This document shows positions 20,602 through 32,050 of a stretch of DNA of 64,000 nucleotides, one piece after another; within the stretch, counting starts at the first letter, position 1; every line of letters starts with the position of its first letter. The notes below the pieces were generated by a model. It did not search any database and was not told the DNA's origin. It worked only from the letters and a program-made list of their open reading frames with translations. The translations under genes and the position numbers were made by a program. This DNA comes from Wurfbainia villosa (lineage: Eukaryota > Streptophyta > Magnoliopsida > Zingiberales > Zingiberaceae): contig CM045989.1 in the NCBI GenBank assembly GCA_025175895.1, positions 20,019,928-20,083,927 of the forward strand, given 5' to 3'.

Positions 20602-23600
20602 TATAGTAGTAAAATTCCTAGCAATTTTACAGAAATTTTTGGCTTGATGATCATGGGCTTTATGTGGGCCTTTTCAAAAATAAAAGAAAATAAGCCAAAA
20701 AGGGGTGCAAGGCCTAGGAATTGAACCCCAAACCTCTAGAGATAGCCAAGCCTAATAGATGCACCCACTAACCAGAAGACCAATAGGATTACATGATTAA
20801 GGAAGAGGGGGAAACTATAGATAAGTGGGACTAGGAGTAAATGAAGAGGCATGGAAAAGAAAAGAGGAACTTCTCTTCCTCCCCCCCTTTATAAAGAGGA
20901 GGGAAGGTTGGATTTGGTCACTTCCACTCTTTTTCTTCTTCTCCCAAAAATTCTAGCCCTTCTCCACCTTTGGCGAAACTCCTCCAAGCAAGAAGCAAGG
21001 GCTAGGGTTTGTGTTAGGTCATCTTCTTCACACTACAAGCAAAGCGAAGGATGTAAGTATCCCTCACCTGCATACGAGTAGTTCCGATTTCTATTTTTGA
21101 AAAACAAAAAAAAGGAAAAACCTATATTGTTATATTCGGCCAATATGGATTTTGGTGTTTTAGTGAAGTTTTATAGCTTGTTTTACTTGTAAATAATGAT
21201 GTTAACATGTTAGGGGGTTTAGGACAAAGATCTAACCCTAAAAGTCTACATAGGCCATTCGGCCACCCCCCTTATATTGATGTCCTAATGAAGTTTAATC
21301 CATGTTGGTATGCATATGATGTTATAAGTATGTTAAAGTGGATTAGGACAAAAGCTAACCCTAATGAACCCTAAGAACCATTCGGCCAAACCCTACTTTT
21401 AGGGTTCCAATGAAGTTCCATGCCATGTTTTTGTAACTAGATGATGATGTTAGGGGTTAAAGTGGATTAGGACAAAAGCTAACCCTAATGAACCCTAAAT
21501 ACCTATTCGGCCAAACCCTACTTTTAGGGTTTCAATGAAGTTCCATGCCATGTTTTTGTAACTAGATGATGATGTTAGGGGTTAAAGTGGATTAGGACAA
21601 AAGCTAACCCTAATGAACCCTAAGACCCATTTGGCCAATATGGATCTTGGTGTTTTATTGAAGTTTTATAGCTTGTTTTACTTGTAAATAATGATGTTAA
21701 CATGTTAGGGGGTTGAGGATAAAGATCTAAACCCTAAAAAGCCTATAAGGGCCATTCGGCCACCTTTGGTCTTTTAGGTTACAATGAAGTTCATACCATA
21801 AAATTTATGGAATTTGTATGCCTATGTATGTTACTTGAATTAGGTTAAAGGTCTAAACCCTAAAAAGCCTATAAGGGCCATTCGGCCACCTTTGGTCTTT
21901 TAGGTTACAATGAAGTTCATACCATAAAATTTATGGAATTTGTATGCCTATGTATGTTACTTGTATTAGGATAAAGCTCTAAACCCTAAAAAGCCTATAA
22001 GGGCCATTCGGCCACCTTTGATCTCTTTAGGTTACAATGAAGTTCATACCATGAAGTATGCTATGCTATGTTAATGAAATAAGCTATGTTGTTATGAAAT
22101 GAAGTATGCTACGCTATGTTAATGAAATGAAGCATGATGTGTATGAAATGAAGTATGCTATGCTATGTTAATGAAATAAGCTATGTTGTTATGAAATGAA
22201 GTATGCTATGCTATGTTAATGAAATGAAGCATGATGTGTATGAAATGAAGTATGCTATGCTATGTTAATGAAATAAGCTATGTTGTTAAGAAATGAAGTA
22301 TGCTATGCTATGTGAATGAAATGAAGCATGATGTGTTATGCAATGAAGTATGTTATGCTATGTTAAAGAAATAAGCTATGTTGTAAAATAAGCATATAAG
22401 TATTTTACTTTCTGCATGGCTTGTACCAAGACCTTAACAAGGTCCAAGAAGGGATGGGCTCCTAAGATGCCCTAGGTCGATGGAATAAGACTCGGGCCTA
22501 GGATGGGCTTCTATGTATGATTGCCCCTAGGTCGATGGAATAAGATTCGGGCCTAGTACGGGATGGGCTCCAAGATGCCCTAGGTCGATGGAATAAGACT
22601 CGGGCCTAGGATGGGCTTCTACGCTATGACGATTGCCCCTAGGTCGATGGAATAAGACTCGGGCCTAGGAACCTATTAGGTTCGAGACTTGCTACCTCGG
22701 GCCTATTTAGGGATGCACGCTATGATAATGAAGAAGTGGTACAATGCCGGGCCCAAATATGTTGAGATCTATATTTACGTACCTAACATATATGTTTTCA
22801 AATGCATCTTGCATATGTTTACATGTTATGTTAGATGATATGCCATGATGTTAAGTTACATGTTATGTTAGATGATATGCCATGATGTTAAGTTACATGT
22901 TATGTTCGATGATATGCCATAATGTTTAAGTTACATGTTATGTTAGATGATATGCCATGATGTTAAGTTACGTGTTATATTAGATGATATGCCATAATGT
23001 TTAAGTTACCTGTTATGCTAGATGTTTGCCTGTTAATGTTTAAGTTACCTGTTATGTTAGATGATATGTCATGATGTATAAGTTACATGTTATGTTCGAT
23101 GGTACGCTATGATGTTAGGTTACTAAGTTACATATGATGCATATTATGCTGATTAAGTATATATATATATATTTCATGTTATGCTGCTAAGTTAGGGATG
23201 ATCCATGCTATATTATCTCATGTTACTTAAGCTACAAGTTAAGTTGATGATGCCATGTATGTTACATGATATATTGATTATATGTTATAAATGCTACAAG
23301 TCATGATTAATGATGATGTATGGTTTTTTTGTGAGTAGGACAGGATCTTACTAAGCCTATGTGCTTATAGTTTATTTTCCCTCGTACTGCAGATAAGGGT
23401 AAGGGATGGATAAACTAAAGGGAGCAGCAGGAGGGGTCAATGTGTGTGGTAGTGGCATGGTGGAGAAGATCCGTTAAGTCTACTTATACATGTATTACCT
23501 ATGATGATGATGTCTATGGATGTCTTTACTTATGTCTCCCTATGACGATGATGTTATGAACCTACTAAGCCCTAAGTATCTATATATATATATATGATGC

Positions 23601-23863
23601 ATGCTTTATGTTGATAAGAAGAAGTAAAGAAGAAGTAAGAAGAAGTATCTATGCATGCTATGCTATGAAACATACTCTATGTTAAGAAGAAGTGTTAATG
23701 CATACCTATATTTAAAAGAAAAAAAAGTATTTAGGTCTTAAGTCTTCCGCTGTAAGAAATACGAAGTATATATATAAAGTCTTCCGCTGTATGAAATGTA
23801 TGTACGGTCGCGTCACGCGCCGCCTCTCCGGACATTTAGGGTCACGGAAGGGCGGGCATGACA
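20602..23863 (+). mobile_element. Tekay-type 3' LTR (about 3.26 kb)
   Basis: Aligns with 14685-17843 throughout. Its first bases differ (TTATAGTAG instead of TGTAACGCTCG), so the exact start is not certain. TATA box TTTATAAA at 20888-20895. It has extra GTTAGATGATATGCCATGAT-type units (about 22990-23120) not present in the 5' LTR. Ends GGGCATGACA. Confidence 0.88.
22030..23125 (+). repeat. Three tandem arrays in Tekay 3' LTR
   Basis: Same three arrays as at 16120-17100. The last one is expanded by roughly 110 bp relative to the 5' LTR, including a variant CCTGTTATGCTAGATGTTTG unit. Confidence 0.85.
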
Positions 23864-23985
23864 TGCCAACCCCATGTTAGACTTTCCCATGACAATCCCA
23901 TGTCATGAGTTTTGTCTATCATCAAAATATCATCAAGGTACTGCTCGAGTCAAACTCGAGTCAACCTGGGCCGATTGCACCAACA
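23864..23985 (-). mobile_element. S2 5' LTR, first part, beyond the nested element
   Basis: Begins with the second TGCCA copy (23864-23868). The minus strand reads TGTTGGTGCAATCGGCCCAG from 23985, the same start as the S1 LTR family (compare 1840-1860), including the ACTCGAGTTTGACTCGAG palindrome-like block. Confidence 0.88.
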
Positions 23986-24290
23986 GTTCCATGTCTCACA
24001 AGTGAAACCGAAGTCCTAGAATCCCTTTTGAACCTAGAAACAACCTTCCCTTCCTCCATGTGACACCGTACTTGAGTTAGGACCACCGTCAACCTCGCAA
24101 CCACAACCCTTAAATTTAACTCCGAACAACAACATCCACTGAACAATCGATACTTGAATCTCAGTATCTGTGGGATCAATAATCTATTTATTACATGATG
24201 ACATCCCACTGCGGGCATTGAGCGTGAGCGCATGCTTCGAGTCCTCGACGGTTCCCGTCGTTTGATTTGAGGTCGCGTTCACGTGCATCA
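23986..24290 (+). mobile_element. Athila-type LTR, right part, with second GTTCC copy
   Basis: Starts with duplication GTTCC (23986-23990), then matches 56514-56822 (ACAAGTGAAACCGAAGTCCTAG, GATCAATAATCTATTTATTAC, GAGGTCGCGTT). Ends ACGTGCATCA at 24290. Confidence 0.85.
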
Positions 24291-26600
24291 ATATATATGC
24301 ATGAAATTCTTCCTTTAAATACAAACTTTAAACCTCTCTCTCCCCCTTTGGCATACATCAAAATACTATTAATTACCAAATTCCAAAATTCAATGGTGAG
24401 TTCAAAGTATTAGCTTTTCAACACAAGGACTAAATTTATCAAAGTTTCTTTTGACAAAATATATTAGCTTGACAAGCAAGCTCCATAAGTATTTCAATAT
24501 ACCTAAGCTTTTCAATATAAATATGCATTTCAAAGTACCTAAGATTTTTCAAAATACATAAAGATTTCAAAGTAGGCTTTTTAAACCAAGTATTCAAAAT
24601 TTTAAAAGTTTGAAAGAATTTTTAAATTTTGAAAGTACCCAAACGTTAAAGTGTTTCAAAATTTTCCTCCCCCTCATTAAAAGCTAGAGTCTTTGAAAAT
24701 ATTTTAAAACTCCCCCTTAAATAAAGCTAAAATGTTTTAAAAAATATTGAATGTTTTTTTCATTAATAAAAGATGCATATGCAATAAGATTTTTCCAAGC
24801 ATGAATCCCTTTTCATAATATTTGGATTTTATCTTGAGATTTTTAAATATTGTAAGGTATTTTCAAAAGTATAAAAACTCCCCCTTATCATATTCTTTCC
24901 ACAAAATTTTGAATTTCATAAATTTCCCATACATCAAAACCTAGGTAGTACTTCTTGTGCATTTTAAACTTGAAATTATTCATCTAAGAGGTTGTTCTCT
25001 TTTTCATTAGTTTGAAAATAATTCAAATTAAAATATACTTTATAGATTTTCAAAAACAATGTTCAAGATAGTTTTTCATTAATGATTCTAAACATAGATC
25101 CTTTTCATGATTTGTTTAGATTTAAAAAATATTTTAAGTTTAGACCTAGCTTAGCTAAATCTCATTTTTTAAATTTAGATAAAGCTAAGTTACTTAGAAA
25201 GGAAGTTGTTTGAGTATCAAGTAACTAAGCATTACTTTGATTGATAAGTCCAATTTATTAAGTTCAAGTGAATTAGTTGAGTTATTTTTCAACTCTTTAA
25301 ATTTATCTCTCCCCTTTAAGAACATTTCTCACAAATCTTTTAGGCTCCCCCTAAATTCTTGATCTCCCTATAGAATGATGATTTTCAACATTAGTTTTCA
25401 AAAATATTTTAACTCCCCTTTAAGAACATTTCTCACAAATCTTTTAGGCTCCCCCTAAATTCTTGATCTTCCCCTAGAATGATGATTTTCAACATCAGTT
25501 TTTTTTTAAATATTTTAACTTCCCTTAATCTCATGCTTATGTCCCTTAATCATGCATGTAAGTATGATAAGAATGCAATCTTACTTAAGGACAATCACTT
25601 TCCAAGCATGGATCCTTTGTGATAAAAGATATATTAAATATCTAATATAAATGTTTTTAAGTGAAACTTTAGATTATGCTAAGCTTACTTCCCCTTTTAA
25701 TTATGTTGATTTACAAGGTCTTTGATTAAAATACTTAAGATAAATGCTAGTAGTTTAGATAGACAAGTTCAATTTTAAGTTTCTTCTACTTCCCCCTAAG
25801 TTCTCAACTTAACTCCATTTTCAAAAAATTTAAAAAATTATTATAAATTTTACTTTTGAAAGTATTTTAATAATTTTGACCAAAATGCTCTAAATAGATT
25901 ATCATAAGCTCCTCATAAATTATTGTCAGGAATAATTAGTTGGTTAGTTTAAATTAATAGTTGAATTAATTAATGGTTCAATTGATTAGGATTGAGTTAA
26001 TTAAGAATTGAATTAGGGTTGTGATGATTAGGGTTGAATTGAGTTGATTAATTCGATTAAGTTAATCTAATTCATCTCACCCAATCTAGGTTTTCAATAC
26101 ACGTTAATCTTATGAGTTTTGTGAGATGAGAGTTTATTTTTTTTCTTGATTAGTTTTAATGAAAATTTCAAAGTTTTTAAACTTGTGTTAGATTCAAGTT
26201 TAGCTTGAGCTAATCAAATAGGTTTTTTCAAAATTGACTTCTAGGTAGTAGCGAGGCATATGACCTTCTTGGATATTAGGTGGACCATTTCCTAAGACAA
26301 AGTCAATCAAGGAATCAAGTACTTGACTCACTTTGGACTAAACTTTTATCAAACTAGTTAAAGACTTAGTGAGTTAGCTTCGGTTAGTTCAACTAGACTT
26401 AGTGCACTAGCTCATGGCGAGGCATATGACATTCTTTGGATATCAGGTGAACCAATTCCTAGACATGCACTTCGAAGAGCTTCCCTAACTTACTATTAGT
26501 TCACTTCACCTTAGTACTAGGTTGTTCAAGTTTAAACTACTTTATTTCCTATCTAGTCCATTCTAAATTAAGCAAGTAAAGTAAACTAATCATGCAAGAT
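24291..26600 (-). mobile_element. Sirevirus 3' non-coding region with multiple polypurine tracts
   Basis: Very AT-rich. On the minus strand it holds at least ten AAGGGGGAG-like purine runs (plus-strand CTCCCCCT near 24345, 24668, 24711, 24889, 25308, 25347, 25413, 25452, 25691 and 25791). The one at 24340-24355 is next to a TTTTGATGTATGCCAAAG block typical before a Sirevirus 3' LTR. The LTR itself is missing: an Athila-type LTR abuts instead. Two related blocks around GCGAGGCATATGAC (26257 and 26417) are internal repeats. No reading frame is credible. Confidence 0.65.
25296..25506. repeat. Tandem duplication of about 105 bp
   Basis: The block from TCCCCTTTAAGAACATTTCT through GATGATTTTCAACAT appears twice in a row (from about 25312 and 25417), with only a few differences. 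It duplicates two polypurine tracts. Confidence 0.9.
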
Positions 26601-27101
26601 TTTAACTAATTAAAGAAACAAGCAAAGAGTTAGCTCTCCGTAAGTGATAACTTACTTAGTTGAGTTTTGTTCACTAAGTGAACTTCACTCTTGGGAACCC
26701 AAAGTTTGTTTGGTCCAATTTGGTTGACTAAGCTAGACTTAGGAACCCATGCTTGGACTTTACTCTTAGTATTTTGGATAAGTAATGATATCTATGATTT
26801 GTATTAAGATTTACTTGTATTTGAGTCTGAACTTGTTGTACAGGACTCGTTGAGACACAAGCATCATGTTGAGATACTTGGAGCCCAAGGTGAACCTTTC
26901 CAACATTCCAGTGAGATCTCCTACTTGCATTTTATGACTAAGTTATCTTTCTTAATGATTGCAACTTGAGTTGAGTCTTTATTCTCAATTTGGAAAGTCG
27001 AAGACTTTGAGTTTGACTTGCTCCTTAAGTACTTGGACTTCCTTAAGAAGCGAGTCAACTCGATTCTCGAACTTGGCTAGTTTCCTACCTAAGGATGCTA
27101 T
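26600..27101 (-). pseudogene. Sirevirus gag / post-gag coding remnant (downstream piece)
   Basis: Minus-strand translation next to the solo LTR reads IASLGRKLAKFENRVDSLLK and EVQVLKEQVKL, a coiled-coil segment typical of the Sirevirus gag C-terminus. It is in register with the gag piece on the other side of the solo LTR. Further on, near 26770-26640, comes QAWVPKSSLVNQIGPNKLWVPKSE, the WVPK-type motif found in the linker between gag and integrase of Sireviruses. Between them are stops. Everything after this (integrase, reverse transcriptase, RNase H) is gone and is replaced by 3' non-coding sequence. Confidence 0.65.
27097..27101. repeat. Target site duplication GCTAT, left copy
   Basis: Matched by GCTAT at 29316-29320, immediately outside the solo LTR. 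Confidence 0.9.
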
Positions 27102-29315
27102 TGTTAGTAATATATGAGAGATATCCTAAGGCAATCACCTTATGATTGTACCATTTATTTGATAATTGAAGATTCACTATTTGAGTATACATGTTTTCAT
27201 GTATTTGATTGGATCTTAAAATCATTTACTGAATGTCCGCAATACGATTCACAGCATGATAGAATTTGTGATTGGATCTCAACTAGTGAGTATCTCTACA
27301 TGTGTAATTGTGACGTATTGGAATTATCCCTAGTCGATGAATTGATGGATTTGGATGCCATCAATTCTGGTGAGACTTGCATGAGTCATACTATTTGGTT
27401 TATCCAAGCAGCTATTTCTCACTGACTGGAGGGATGTCCAGAGTTAACTGTCGATGCTAGTTATGGTAACTAGTTCATTGGAGTGACTAGCTATAAGACT
27501 TCATATGGTTCTCTACATATATGGATATGTCAATGAAGTTCTTATTGTAGCTTAAGTGCGATGTTCCTTCGACTTGAGGTATTCAAGTCATCTTGGTCAT
27601 GTAGACTTATGCTTTGACATCTTAAGCAAGCATCTCCGAGGAGATATGAATGCGGGATGATTGGGTATAAGTCGAAGTGGCCGAAGGTGTTTGAATATCC
27701 TACAGAGGATTCACCACTTCTTGCGAGGAGATGTATACCCTATGGCCTCTCATTAGATTGTTACTAAAGTCTTTAGCCAAAGCATTACATGTTTAGAGTA
27801 TGACACTCTTGGATACATGTGAAGTAACTAGAATTCGTAGGATGAGGATGTAATACTTTAGCTAGGTATGACGTGGTCAGACTAGTGGGGACTGACACAT
27901 AGACCATGTCTTGAACCAAGTGGGTATAATATGAGTGAAGTGAATGGGACACGATTTACTCTAGCTGCTGAAAAGTTTCAAAAGTTGTTCTGGGGTCAAC
28001 TGTTGATTTTCCAGTTAATTGGGGATCATGATGTACTACTAGGTGTCACTCATGATTATTCTATAATTAATGGTTAATTATAGATGACCAACATAAACTG
28101 GGAACCTATTTGGTCATAAGCACAATGAGTATTATCTGAAGGATTTAAAACGAACTTGAGAATAGGATTCTTAGATCGAGAAATACTTGGTTTGGTTGGA
28201 CCAAACAAAGAGCGAGTATGAAATTGTTTCAGTCGCATCGGAAGCATGGATGGGCTGAGTCTTATGAAGACATTATGGATGAACCATATCGGTTTGGCTC
28301 TAATCCTATGGTGGAAAATAAACCAAAGGGGTTTAGTTTGTTTTAAACGAATGAACCTAAATTGGTTCAGTTCGTTTAACTTAAAATAGACCAACGCGGT
28401 TTGGTTTATTTTAACTTAAGTTATTGGAACGGGTTAATGGATTTTGGTTATAAACCAATAACCGTTAGGAGAATATGTTCTCTATAAAAACACGACTTAA
28501 GGGTTTTGTGAAGAATGAATCGGTTCAAGGTTTTGGAAACCCTAGCCTCCTCTCCTCTGCCTCCTCTAGAGTTGCTGGCCAACAAGGTTGCCGCCCAACC
28601 TTGTTGTCGCCACCCTCTTTGGCCGGACCGCCCTAGCTGCCGCCGGCCTCCATATGTCGCCGGCCATCCTTCCTTGACTCCGGTGACCAAGGACCAGCCG
28701 ACCATCTCCTTTGGTCGACGCCAACTCCTCCTCCACAAGCTGTCCAGTTTTGGACAGCTTGTTGTCCCTTTTGTGGAAAGGTCATTTGGTCGTTGTTTCG
28801 TGCTCCGGCAGTGACCTACTTATCGGGAATTGGATCTCCAGAATTCCTCTTTGGTGGAGGACCAAGGATTCGTCAATTGGTTGACAAAAACCGCTTCCGA
28901 GAAGTGAGTTTGGGGAACTCGGTTTTTGGATCCGAATTTGATTCGGATTGTGATCGTCTCTCGGATCATAAAGACTTAAACGCGAGGCTAGCACCTCTCG
29001 TGAAGTTGGGGCTCGTGGCTTTGTGAAGCTATCCCGATGGTACTCGGCATGGATACGGATAGAGGCGAAACTCACGAGGGTCGCTTGGTTGATGTGATTC
29101 CCACTTCACGTAATTCGTCAAGTATATCTAGAGTAGTTTTCCTTTGTTGCAAAATTTGAAATAGTGATTATGTCTACACTTGATGTATCCTTTCATGCAT
29201 GTGGTATGTGTGTTGTAATAAGTTAGTTATTACTCGTTGTTTTTCCTTCCGCTGTGTGCATATTTACGAAACATGTTCGAACTCACACCCACATCGGTGC
29301 CGGAGAAACCCAACA
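27102..29315 (+). mobile_element. Solo LTR, family fam2 (2214 bp)
   Basis: Starts TGTTAGTAATATATGAGAG and ends GAGAAACCCAACA, with perfect GCTAT duplications on both sides and no internal region, so it is the product of recombination between two LTRs. TATA box TATAAAAA at 28483-28490. The reverse complement of 44070-46296 is the same family. Open frames such as 28448-28814 and 28782-29075 lie in the GC-richer R/U5 part and have no known domain. The family is probably Copia, judged from overall style only. Confidence 0.92.
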
Positions 29316-29320
29316 GCTAT

Positions 29321-29880
29321 TATGTTATATAGTTTATCTTCTAAGGGAGAAGTTACCTTGTCTAGTCCTTCGGAAATGGATGCGGATTTGTGGCTTCTCT
29401 TGGACTCATGTCTTGACTCGGCTTTGGACTCATCAGCTGGCATGAGAGCCATGAAGCTTGTCTTCAGTATTTTAGCATCCGACTCTTCCAATGATAATTT
29501 GTCCAGGGTTAACTTAGATGCCTTTTTCCTTTTCCTTGATTTGGATTTTTTTCTCTTTTTGTTTGTTCCTACCATCAAAACTAAACCATCCTTGGGTTGA
29601 CTCAAGTTAGCCTACCCAGTCAAAAAAATTAATTTATCCCATAGTTCCTTAGAATTTTCAACCAACCTGACTCGACTTAGCTATTCATTTGTATGTCTGC
29701 ATTGCAAGGTGTTTAAAACCTTGTAATTGACTTGAGCCTTTTTCTTAGTGTTTGCGGTCCATTTCTCCAGATCTAACAACTGTCCCGAGTCATCTACTGG
29801 AGGAATGAAACCTTTCCTTATTGAAAACCACACCTCGAGATCAGTTTTCAAGAAGCACTCCATTCACCTTTTCCAATAGA
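29321..29880 (-). pseudogene. gag: Sirevirus gag remnant (upstream piece)
   Basis: Read right to left. The start MECFLKTDLEVWFSIRKGF (29863) is followed by KKAQVNYKVLNTLQC, a well-known Sirevirus gag N-terminal signature. Stop at 29681. A second frame (29605 downwards) carries a basic block (TNKKRKKSKSRKRKK), SLEESDAKILKTSF and a Ser/Lys-rich region. It then runs into the solo LTR at 29320 and resumes at 27101 (IASLGRKLAKFEN). A stretch between the two frames is missing, so the capsid domain is shortened. No zinc knuckle is seen. Confidence 0.8.
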
Positions 29881-30219
29881 AAAAGTCCTCTCCATTAAAG
29901 AGAGGAGGGCGAACAGTGTTATAACCCTCTAAGTGTGACATTTTATATATATATAATTTTTTTAAAAAAATATTACAGATTTTTTATTTTTCAAAAATAT
30001 TCCTAGTGTCACAAAAATGATGCAAGATTATACTTGTGCAAAAAAATTAAATAAATAAATTTATACTAAAGCAAGCTAAACAAGTATAAGAAATTTTCTT
30101 CTAGTGCAAAAGCAAATATTAAAACTAATGCAAATATTAAACTAAGACATGAATAATAAAATTAAAGAAAATTTTCTAAATGCTCTCGTTGGTGGTTGCA
30201 CCAAAATTGGAGCGCCCCC
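29881..30219 (-). other. Leader of Sirevirus remnant, no gene
   Basis: AT-rich untranslated leader between the primer binding site (30220-30231) and the gag start at 29863. Nothing else is seen in it. Confidence 0.7.
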
Positions 30220-30231
30220 ACTCTGATACCA
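30220..30231 (-). other. Primer binding site of Sirevirus remnant
   Basis: The minus strand reads TGGTATCAGAGT, initiator-Met type, two bases inside the LTR end at 30234. Confidence 0.88.
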
Positions 30232-30233
30232 AT

Positions 30234-31560
30234 TGTAGGATCGAAGATTTTCGAGAGAGGGGAGGTGAATCTCGGAATATAAAAATTCTTTCAAAAATTT
30301 TATTTTAAAACTAATCTTTTCTTCTTTTCTAAATGTAAGAGTTTGCAGTGGAAATTTAAATTAAATAAATTGACAATTTATTTTTACTTGATTCACAACC
30401 TGAGTCGGGTTGCTAGTCCAAGGCCCTCTACTCTCCAAGAGCTTGATGGGCAATCCACTAAAGTCCTCCTATTCGAGAACTCTCGAACTCAGAGGGATTC
30501 AGTTTTTACAAAAAAAAAATATAAGGAAAAGGTACAACCATCTATCCTTTTGAATTTAAGTACAATAAATTGAAATGTAAGAGAAAAAAATTATACTAAC
30601 AATAATAGCTTTGAAATAGCATTCGGAGTGTCGGGCATGCAGAAGGTTGGTGTACGAGAGCTATTGTGAATGAGAGATGATTTTGACAACACTTCGACGT
30701 ATGACCAAACTCTTATTCAAAGCTGGTCCTCTATTTCTTTTATAAGCACTTTCCAGTCAACTAGAATATCTCCAGTCGACTCCAAATCAGCCCGTCAATT
30801 TTGTACATCGACTTTTCCAATCGACTGGACCTGGTCCAGTTGACTCCATGTCCCTTGGCTCTGCATCAAGAAATTTTCCTTTCCAATCGACTGGATCTCC
30901 CTAGTTGACTGGAGCTCTTTCCATCTTGGTTGTCAGATCTCCAGTCGATCACCATCATCTTTGCCAACTAGGCATCCCAGTCGATTGAACCATACCCAAT
31001 CGGCTAGACCTCAGCCAATTGAAAACCAATCAGTTGATTGGATACTTGCAAAATGAGATTAGTACAAAATACAATATGAAATGAAATGGCAGTGGTAATA
31101 TTGCCCGATCTCGATTTCTTAGTCTTACACGAACTATTCGTCAGATCAATGCCTAACTTTGTCCCCACTTGAGGACTCGGTCTCACCTCTTCTCTTGAGG
31201 CTTACCTGCCGGTTGTCCATTCGAACTTACCATACTTGACATCTGATCTGACCCACCAGGGCTTCTACCAACTATCCGATCTCCTTGGCCCAACTAGACT
31301 TCATGTCAATTGTTCAGTCTCTTGACCCAATCAGTCTTCATACTAGATATCTAGTCTCCTAGCCCATCTGGACCTCCTGCCTGGTGTCCGGTCCTCCTGA
31401 TCTGTCAAGTCTTCTACCTAGTATCCAATCAACATGAACTACTTGGACTTTGCTATTAAGCCTGCACACTTAATAGGCATATCAAAATATAAGTAATTCC
31501 TAACTTTAACTATGGTTCATACATCAAAACTAAGGAGTGGTGCTTTCTGCACCAGCACCA
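30234..31560 (-). mobile_element. 5' LTR of Sirevirus remnant (1327 bp)
   Basis: The minus strand starts TGGTGCTGGTGCAG at 31560 and ends TCCTACA at 30234, next to the primer binding site. TATA-like TATAAAA on the minus strand at 30743-30737. Upstream of it (30750-31040) lie many diverged CCAGTCGACTGG-like motifs, as in the other LTR families. The matching 3' LTR is not in the window. Confidence 0.82.
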
Positions 31561-32050
31561 TTAGTTAATAGTGTCTCTTTATTTCATGATAAAATGTATG
31601 TTAAAACTAAATTTTATAATTTTAGTACTATTTATCATCAAAATAAAAACATTGATAAACCTACTAAGGCCAATTTTAGATTACATAATGCTAGATCCAT
31701 CATACGTAAGAATAAGAAGATAGATAGTGATTTAGGTAAAACCCTAAGAAAGGTAGATATATGCTTAGAAAGAAAAAGTTCAAGCTAAATATGAAAGAAT
31801 TAAGATTTGAGGGTTTAAAAGTTGAAAATTAAATCTTGAAGTCAAAACTTGATAAATTAGTAAAGACCTTTAGAAAGATGACAAACATATTTGAAAGGTC
31901 AATAAAGTAAAATATAGGGTTAAATAGTCAAGAATAATCCAAAACAAGAAGAGTTTGAGATACAGATATAAGTCCAAGAAAAGTGCCACCTTATACCAAA
32001 AATTTTTATATAAATATGGAACAAATCCTAGGACTCGGGTTAGAGTCAAG
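31561..32050 (+). pseudogene. Sirevirus gag C-terminal scrap, frameshifted
   Basis: A plus-strand frame (31537-31788) contains YVKTKFYNFSTIYHQNKNID and later LGKTLRKVDICLERK. After a shift, another phase reads ELRFEGLKVEN, stop, ILKSKLDKLVKTFRKMTNIF. The pattern (Lys-rich region, then a coiled coil spaced KLDKL-KTF) resembles the gag C-terminus of S2 (LELENEALRSRLEKLEKTL). It is a fragment only, cut on the left by the Sirevirus LTR and on the right by a fam2 LTR. Confidence 0.5.

Larger units (their letters stand above)
14685..23863 (+). mobile_element. Tekay-type Ty3/Gypsy element, internally deleted
   Basis: A 9.2-kb element with long LTRs (14685-17843 and about 20602-23863), the duplication TGCCA, and an initiator-Met primer binding site right after the 5' LTR. 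Only 2.76 kb of internal sequence remains: a gag-like frame, an unexplained segment ending in a homopolymer, integrase and a chromodomain tail. Protease, reverse transcriptase and RNase H are missing. Long LTRs and a C-terminal chromodomain fit the Tekay/Del chromovirus clade. Confidence 0.9.
10667..23985 (-). mobile_element. Sirevirus-like Copia element S2 with nested Tekay element
   Basis: Bounded by TG...CA termini and the duplication GTTCC. Reading on the minus strand: 5' LTR (23985-23869, then 14684-13235, split by the Gypsy insertion), primer binding site (13232-13220), gag (13176-about 11745), then the 3' LTR (about 11741-10667). Pol and the polypurine tract are absent. Near 11742 the gag 3' region is fused directly into the middle of the 3' LTR, so this is an internal deletion derivative that can move only with help, if at all. 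Confidence 0.88.

Noticed and set aside
28448..29075. Several 75-100 residue frames near 28.4-29.1 kb
   Set aside because: They are inside a solo LTR with target duplications; GC-rich content leaves chance frames open. The reverse-complement copy at 44.3-44.9 kb does not keep the same frames.
29199..29600. Plus-strand 133-residue frame across the solo LTR end
   Set aside because: It is antisense to the gag piece and crosses the LTR boundary, so it cannot be an old gene.
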